Assembly (NCBI GenBank): GCA_023512835.1
Contig: CM042091.1
Span: forward strand, 43,166,107 to 43,230,106
DNA length: 64,000 nucleotides
Origin: Taxillus chinensis
Taxonomy: Eukaryota; Streptophyta; Magnoliopsida; Santalales; Loranthaceae
Reading direction: 5' to 3'
Shown in pieces: positions 57,931 through 64,000 of this stretch. The position numbers and the translations under genes were made by a program. Positions within the stretch are counted from its first letter, which is position 1. The number at the start of each line of letters is the position of its first letter. The notes under the pieces are model-generated. The model ran no database searches and was not told the origin of the DNA. It saw only the letters and a program-made list of their open reading frames with translations.

Positions 57931-58519
57931 TGGAGAAATAAAAATAAATAATTAAATAAAAATGTAAGTTAGACAACGTATTGTTCATATCATAATTTGA
58001 ATACAAACAAATCACATCAACATTATAATAATTCAATTATTTTTGTTTACACTAGAAGGCAAAAGATATCCTACCACCTAAATGACATATCATATCTAAC
58101 TAGGGAAATGTTACATTTGCCATTTAAGGAATATAACATTTTCCATCTAAGCTAAATATGATTGTACTGCCTCTACAAATATCATATTCCACCTTTAGGA
58201 ATGGATATAAACTTAGTCTACCGTCACGAGTACGATATCGGTTCACACAGGAAGGTCTTAGTGCTCATTCACTTGAACCATTCATAGAGTCACATCCCCA
58301 AATTCAAAGGAACCCAGAGCTGAGAACGTTACTTCCCCTTACCCACACTCAAAGGGTCAAGAGGTTGGTGACAAGTATTAAAAAAGACTATACTACGGGT
58401 GTTGTCTTGAACAATCCTGTACAGTTATATACTAAGGGTAATCCTATACTTTCCCATGAAAGCATGACAATAACACACATCTCAAGTTCAATTAACAATG
58501 AAAATTAATCATTACATCT
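57931..58519. other. Spacer with an unassigned open frame
   Basis: A 116-codon frame at 58158-58508 (+) has no recognised domain. It is probably spurious or an old retroelement piece. Confidence 0.35.
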
Positions 58520-59190
58520 GATGAGAACATTGCACCAACACCGAGACAAAGTGTCAAACTTCGTGCATAAAGAACACAGGGAGAGAGCCACGGGGCTACA
58601 TGTAAGGCGAATGCCGCACATAGTGTGCACGTGGTTGTAGGTTCAGTCACCATGTGCAGGTGCAGACGCCACATACAGAAACACCACCACATGCAGTAGA
58701 CCTTGCAGCCCTCCAGTGATGATCCATCCGTCGGAAGATTTCATCACTATGTGCAGTTCATCGCTACATGCAATTCATCGCTACGTGCAGACATCGCCAC
58801 ATGCACATATCATGTGCAAGACATCTTCTACTGCTATGACTCTTCTTATATTCACTTTGCTTTTTAATAGATGTCTTTCCTTTCTATTGTTTTCTTTTAT
58901 TTAATTCGTATTAGGGTATATTGGTATTTTACTTTAATTTTCTAATTGTATTAAGTTTTCAATTCCTAGATAGTCATTTGCCTATAAATAGGCCTTGTAT
59001 TCAGACGTAATAATTCATTGAAGAGTATTTTTATCAATTATAAGCTCTCAATTAGAGGTTTATACTTATTTTCGGCTTTTCTAGTTTGTTACTTGAATTA
59101 TTTGGGCTAGAGTTTAGGTATTTGGTTATCTTTATCAAGATTGTTGTTGAATCCTAATCAAGGTCCTTAATAATTTGGTGCTTTCATTGA
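58520..59190 (+). repeat. 5' LTR of a second gypsy element (approximate)
   Basis: CCTATAAATAGGCC (58980) is a clear promoter box with a following leader, and ATTTGGTGCTTTCATTGAGA (59173-59192) resembles the primer-binding region after the LTR in several plant gypsy elements. A short gag start follows at 59239. The left end cannot be fixed. Confidence 0.55.
58740..58807. repeat. Minisatellite, about four 17-18 bp units
   Basis: Units around TTCATCGCTACRTGCAG. CACATGCAG-type words also occur just upstream. Confidence 0.8.
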
Positions 59191-59238
59191 GAGATCCTCA
59201 TTAAGATTTCTCAAACTTATTTTGCGTTCTTCATCAAG

Positions 59239-60960
59239 ATGATGGAGGAGGTGACTAAAATGAACAAACAACGGTTTAAAGCCTTGAAACATTCTGTTAC
59301 GGAGCTTTCGGAAGAAATGGAAGAGATAGCTCAATCTTAAGATATAATCAACCAGAATATTAACTGTCTTCTCATTGCTAGCAAGGGTAAGGAACCGGTC
59401 GGAGTCAAAATTGTTGCTGACCTACACGTGCTCACATTAGTAGGCATTGATGTGGTCTTGGGTAATGCTTCGCTCAACTGACTTTAAAGTTATGACCATG
59501 GAGTTCAAGCTGGGAGGCTGTAAGAGGAAGTGGACAACCCTGCCTTCCAAGGAGATCAAGCAATGTGAGGCCTCGGCGATTGAGAAGTTATGCAAGGGTG
59601 GTGCCCAGTGTTATGTTGTGATGACTAGTGGGGAGCGCAGGGGTTCTTCTGAGCTTCAATGGGACTTATAGAAGTTTCCTGAGAAAGTACGAGAGGTCTT
59701 AGCTTGACATCAGCAGGTTATGGAGATGCCAAAGAATGGGTTGATACGACCAAGTCAAAGTCCCATTTCATCTCAGTCTTGTTGGTAAAGAAGAAAGAGG
59801 GAACATGGAGGTTCTGTATAGCCTATCATGCTCTGAACGAGGCAACCATGAAAGCTCAATTTCTTATCCCCATAGTCGATGAGATACTAGATGAGTTGCA
59901 TGGTGCATATATCTTTACCAAGCTAGATTTACGAGCTGGATTTCACCAAATCCGCATGAAGGAGGAAGATGTTCACATGAGTGCATTTTGGATGCATTCA
60001 AGGCTCTATGAATATTTGGTGATGTTGTTTGGTTTGTGCAATGCCCCTTCCACTTTCCAAGCTACCATGAATGCGACTTTCAAGCCTTTCTTACGAAAGT
60101 TTGTATTGGTATTTTTTGATGACATCCTGATTTATTCTAAATCTATGGAAGAGCTTCTGGCGCATTTGGAGACTGCATTGGAGACATTGGAATAGCATAA
60201 GTTTTATATTAAAATGTATAAGTGTGATTTTGTGCAGGAGGAGCTCCAATACCTAGGTCATCTTATCTCAAGAGCTGGAGTGAAGGTTGATCCAAAGAAG
60301 ATCGAGGCCATGGTGGATTGGCCTTTACCGAAGGATGTCTCAACCTTAAGGGGATTTTTGGATCTAACTAGCTATTATTGAAGGTTCATCAAGCACTATG
60401 GGCTAATAGTGAAGCACTTAACTGAGATGTTGAAGAAAGACAAGTACGAGTGGACTGAAGAATCCAAGGAGGCATTTGAAAACCTAAAGAGGGCTACAAC
60501 GTAGACTCCCGTCCTAGCCTTGCTCAATTTTGAGAACCCATTTGAGTTGTATATTGATGCGAGTGTTGATAGTGTTGGAGCTATTTTAGTACAAGAGAGG
60601 AGGCCATTGGCTTATATTTTAAAAGCCCTTGGACCCATAAAGAAATTGTGGAGTGCTTATGCTAGAGAATTCTTGGCAATTGTATATGTGGTGAAGATAT
60701 GACGCTCATACCTTTTGGGAAGAAAATTCACCATTGTCACTGACCAGCAAGCTTTGAGACACCTGTTAGAGCAGAAGATTGTTACTCCGAAATAGCAAAA
60801 GTTTCTTGTGTGGCTTCTTGGATTTGAATAATATATCATATACTAACCTGGCAATGAGAACAAAGTTGTTGATGCATTATCTCGGCATGAGTGTAACCCT
60901 ATGCTATGGACTGTCTATATGCTTGTGTGTATATAGGGCACTTGGGATTTCTTGTGCTTG
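59239..60960 (+). pseudogene. Ty3/gypsy gag stub and pol, Reina/Galadriel-like, broken
   Basis: A gag N terminus (59239-59337, ending in a stop) jumps to a protease-region remnant (VGIDVVLGNA; DFKVMTMEFKLGG near 59440-59520), so most of gag is deleted. RT runs 59740-60200 with [31 protein letters not shown] and the active site FFDDILIYS, followed by YLGHLISRAGVKVDPKKIEA. RNase H follows (YIDASVDSVGAILVQ at about 60550, TDQQALRHLLEQKIVTP at about 60740, VDALSRHE near 60870). Stops at 60193-60195, about 60380, 60504 and others. Integrase is absent. The RT motifs suggest the Reina/Galadriel side of the chromoviruses, unlike the element at 1-2469. Confidence 0.87.
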
Positions 60961-61952
60961 TGTATGAACTCTGATATAAGTATTACCATGGTGGCATGTG
61001 GCTATGATAACTGAGCATTGCACTTTGGTGTTGTGTGCCCCAATGGGTGGTTATGCCATGTGCATGTTTGGGATGTTGTGTGCACATGTGTAATAGGGGT
61101 ATAAGTCCCTTATGATGTGTCGTGGACCTATGGGTCGAATTGTTTGACCCTATAGGGTGTCTTGTGATGGTTGTTTGTGCTAGCGGTGCTCGTTCGTTTG
61201 CTGTTTGTTTGTGTGGGTAATTTATTGGTGTTGGCGCTCAGGAAGAGTGTCTGAGGTCGCAAATTCCCATGGTAGGGGTAGGATTGGCCTATATGGTGAG
61301 TAAGTGGCCGGGTGCTATGTATGCTTTGCATGGCACGATGTGAACAGTGGCCAGAAAGGCCATAGAGAGAATTGAGACTCTTTTGATAGTATCCAAGTGC
61401 TTGATAAAGCGAGAGTTTGTTTGGTAACCCATTTGGTTGGGGTGGGTCCCGTAGATGGTAGGAGTTAATGAGGGCTATTTAGGACAGTCAACAGAATTAA
61501 GGTGACATTTGGTTAGTCTCATGTAGTTACTCGTTTGGGTGAGATTGTGATGCTTAAGAGTATCTGTTGAGGTTGCAAGGTAACACTTGGAGGTGTCCAC
61601 CATTTGTGTGATGTAATCATCATCAAGTTCGAGGATTTTGATGTAATCATATCGGTGTGGCTTGGTTAGCTTCTGTACAGGCCAAGATGGGCTATTAGTT
61701 TCACTATATGGAACTTGGGGTGTCTTCATAGGTGAACAGAGCTTATGGTTGGTAGGGTCACAATGTCGAGTGGCGTGACAATGAGTTGTTATCCGTTAGT
61801 TTGCACATGTGCGATGTGTGTGCAACTAGGTGTTGTGTTTGCACCTGTATGGTGAGTACAAGTGCCTGAGGCATTTGAGTTTGGATTTTACAATGCTTGA
61901 TCTTAGGTGGTTGTGTTATTTTTGAGGACAAAAATTCTTAAGGTGGGAAGGA
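60961..61952 (+). other. Non-coding tail before LTR D
   Basis: TG-rich sequence without a recognised protein. It ends in GAGGACAAAAATTCTTAAGG and the purine tract AAGGTGGGAAGGA, as before LTR A. It therefore belongs to a Tekay-type element; whether the pol upstream belongs to it is doubtful. Confidence 0.55.
61940..61952 (+). promoter_or_regulatory. Polypurine tract
   Basis: AAGGTGGGAAGGA abuts the LTR start at 61953. Confidence 0.82.
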
Positions 61953-64000
61953 TGTAAAGACTCATATTTGGGTAAAGCAAAGAGATAGCCTTTCTTTGAT
62001 GTTGAAACATCTAGATGGTATTATGGTCGTCGATCTGAGCATTTTGACAGTACTTGGGCCCGATTTTGGGTCGGGGACCTGAGTGCGCTGAATATTGAAT
62101 TTTTGAAAGTTTATTAATTGATCTTGCGTTTGAGTGATCAATAGGGTTGGAAAACATCTGGATAGTGCTGTGATTGTCATTTCGAGTGTTTTGATTGTGG
62201 TTGAGCTCAATTTGAAGTTCGTGACCCCAAGAGATCATTTATCATTTTGGGGGTGTTTATTAATGAAAAAATATCTAGAAATATAAATAGGGAGAGAGAG
62301 AGAGAGAGAATCTCCCAGCGTGTGTTCATTTGTGGTGTACGACTTTGGTGAAAGAGAGAGAGAGAGGGAGAGAGAGCTTGGAGCTCGGAGTTTGGAGCTT
62401 GGGTTTTGGGGTTGCTTCATTTGTAAAATCTTTACCAGGTAGGTATTCATGTACCTATGATCTCAATTATGTTCTTAATATGCACATATTTTGCCATGAT
62501 TTATGAAATCTAGCATAAACCTTGGGTTTTGGGGGGAATCCAATTTTTGGGTTGGATCTGGTGGTTTAGCATAAGATCTGTGATTAAGATCTGTGATATA
62601 TATTCGTGGTTATGTGTTTCTGTGATTTGGGGGTTTTATAATCGTGTATGGCATGAGGGTTGAGAAGTCAACTATGGAAATCTAAATTTAGATTTAGATC
62701 GTTATAATCAGAATATATATATGTGTGTGTGTGTGTGTGTACTTTTGTTGTTATCGTGCGATTTAGAGGCGTTCAGGACGTGTTTTGAGGTATATACCAT
62801 AGTTTGTTGAGTAAAAAGTGTGTGTGAGCATATGGGAGTCGCTAGGTTGTTTCCAGACGAAGAATAAGTAAAACTAAAAACAATGATGAACAATACCTTG
62901 GGCGAAGGGTTGAAGGCCGAGGGTCGGAGGTCGAAGGGCCAAGGGTCGAAAGATCTTTGAGGCAAAGCTCCGACGCAGTGAGGCTTCGAGGCAGAGCTCT
63001 AAAGTAGTGAGCTTCGACGTAAAGCTTCGACGCAGTGAGTCTTCGAGGCCAGCCTGGCACTGCCCGTGACGGAGTGGGCCTAAATGGGCCAGCCCGTTTA
63101 GGCCTGCGTTTTAAACGAATTTGGCAAAGCTCGGCCTGGCCCAGCCCATAGAGATTTGCGGGGGCCTACGGGCTGGCCTTTTTTTTTTTTAAATTTAAAA
63201 GTAATCAGTATAATTTTATCAAATCAATATTATTTCAATTTTGTTTTACAATTGTTCATATATGAAATCTAATTACTCAATGAAAATTACATAATATAAT
63301 ATATGTATTAAATTTTAAGATATTTAGGGATAAATTTTTTTTAAAAAAAAAGTCCACGGGATAGCCCGCAGCTTGCATGTGGCGGGCCTAAACGGGCCAG
63401 CCCATTTAGGCCAGTGTTTTAAATGGACCGAGCTTTGATCGGCCCAGCCTGCCCCTAGCCCGCAAGCCCGTGGGCTTGAGCCCATTTTACACCCCTAAGT
63501 GAGCTTCAAGGTAGATCCTCCGATCTTTGAGTCTTCGAATCTGAGCTTCGAGTCTACGGGTTAGCAGTGTCGCAGTTTTGGGTTAGTAGTTCCAAGGGAC
63601 AGTAGAACCATTTACATTTGAAACCATTATGCCTCTTCATACTTATCGGTGTTGGTTTGTCCATCGTATGTGTTTAACTCCAAATTGGATGAGGGTAGAA
63701 CCTATGACTTAGGTTATTGTTGGGGTTTCTATGAGAAATTCTGTATGGGAGAAACATGATATTCTCCGTTGTGGATTGTTTGAGATAGTTTTGTATTTAA
63801 AGGAGTCCATAGGGTGCCAATAGGCACTGTGAAAGCCTAATGAGGCTGTGTGATGATGAGGTTATGTGAAGAAACCTTCGTGGTTCGTTAAGGTTTGTTT
63901 ACTATTATGGTTAAGCCATGAAGGCTAAGGTGTCATTTGGGGCGGTGAGGGTGGTTGGCACCATGAGAGCCTTATGGTCTGTTTGTTTGTATGTTGGTTG
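61953..64000 (+). repeat. 3' LTR of Tekay-type element (LTR D), runs off the window
   Basis: It starts TGTAAAGACTCATATTTGGG. ATAAATAGG near 62282 is the promoter box, followed by GA tracts (62290-62380). The text CATGATTTATGAAATCTAGC and the GAAGGTCGAA-type minisatellite (62900-62960) match LTR B in order. A hAT-like insertion lies at 63052-63499. The 3' end is beyond 64000. Confidence 0.85.
63052..63499. mobile_element. hAT-like insertion in LTR D
   Basis: The right end is CCCATTTTACACCCCTA (reverse complement TAGGGGTGTAAAATGGG). Dense GGGCCTAAAYGGGCCAGCCC words on both sides surround an AT-rich core (63180-63350). The left end near 63052 is unclear. LTR text GTGAGTCTTCGAGG before and GTGAGCTTCAAGG after shows where it interrupts the LTR. 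Confidence 0.68.

Overview
This is a 64 kb piece of a plant nuclear genome. It is AT-rich and has spliced genes with GT-AG introns, TRIM, Ty1/copia and Ty3/gypsy retrotransposons, hAT and PIF/Harbinger transposons, and many AT and GA microsatellites. One host gene is clearly intact: a seven-exon gene for Mediator subunit 27 (MED27) at 9751-15581, 409 codons on the + strand. Its sequence fits a flowering plant, probably a woody eudicot; the species cannot be read from the window.

Layout. 1-7392 is the 3' part of a decayed Tekay/Del-like chromovirus (RT, RNase H, integrase, chromodomain, 3' LTR), followed by an inverted LTR of the same broad family that is split by a further solo LTR with the perfect target duplication AAAGG. 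8401-9007 is a Harbinger-like MITE. 9008-15662 holds the MED27 promoter and gene, with a 943 bp hAT-like insertion in intron 2 and a small duplication of exon 7 sequence just after the stop codon. 16468-16792 is a mosaic of shuffled short repeats that looks like filler DNA from break repair. 18272-19571 is a TIR element carrying two inverted pieces of a C2H2 zinc-finger gene. 23230-34545 is a nest of elements: a Ty1/copia element interrupted by solo LTRs, one of which is itself interrupted by another, each with a perfect 5 bp target duplication. 33999-34135 is a long hairpin.

35305-44238 holds two copies of a 680 bp hAT-like MITE on either side of a decayed PIF/Harbinger element with a DDE transposase and a Myb/SANT protein. 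45528-46015 is a young, complete TRIM retrotransposon only 488 bp long. 48437-52030 is a full-length hAT element with perfect 8 bp target duplications and a broken TTF zinc-finger/DUF4371 transposase on the minus strand. 54625-55679 is a second miniature LTR element with no coding capacity. 57767-64000 holds a decayed gypsy element (gag stub, protease region, RT, RNase H) followed by the start of another Tekay-type LTR that runs off the window.

MED27 is the only gene I would expect to be functional. Everything else is mobile DNA or spacer at various stages of decay. Element boundaries backed by target duplications are exact; the others are estimates by eye.
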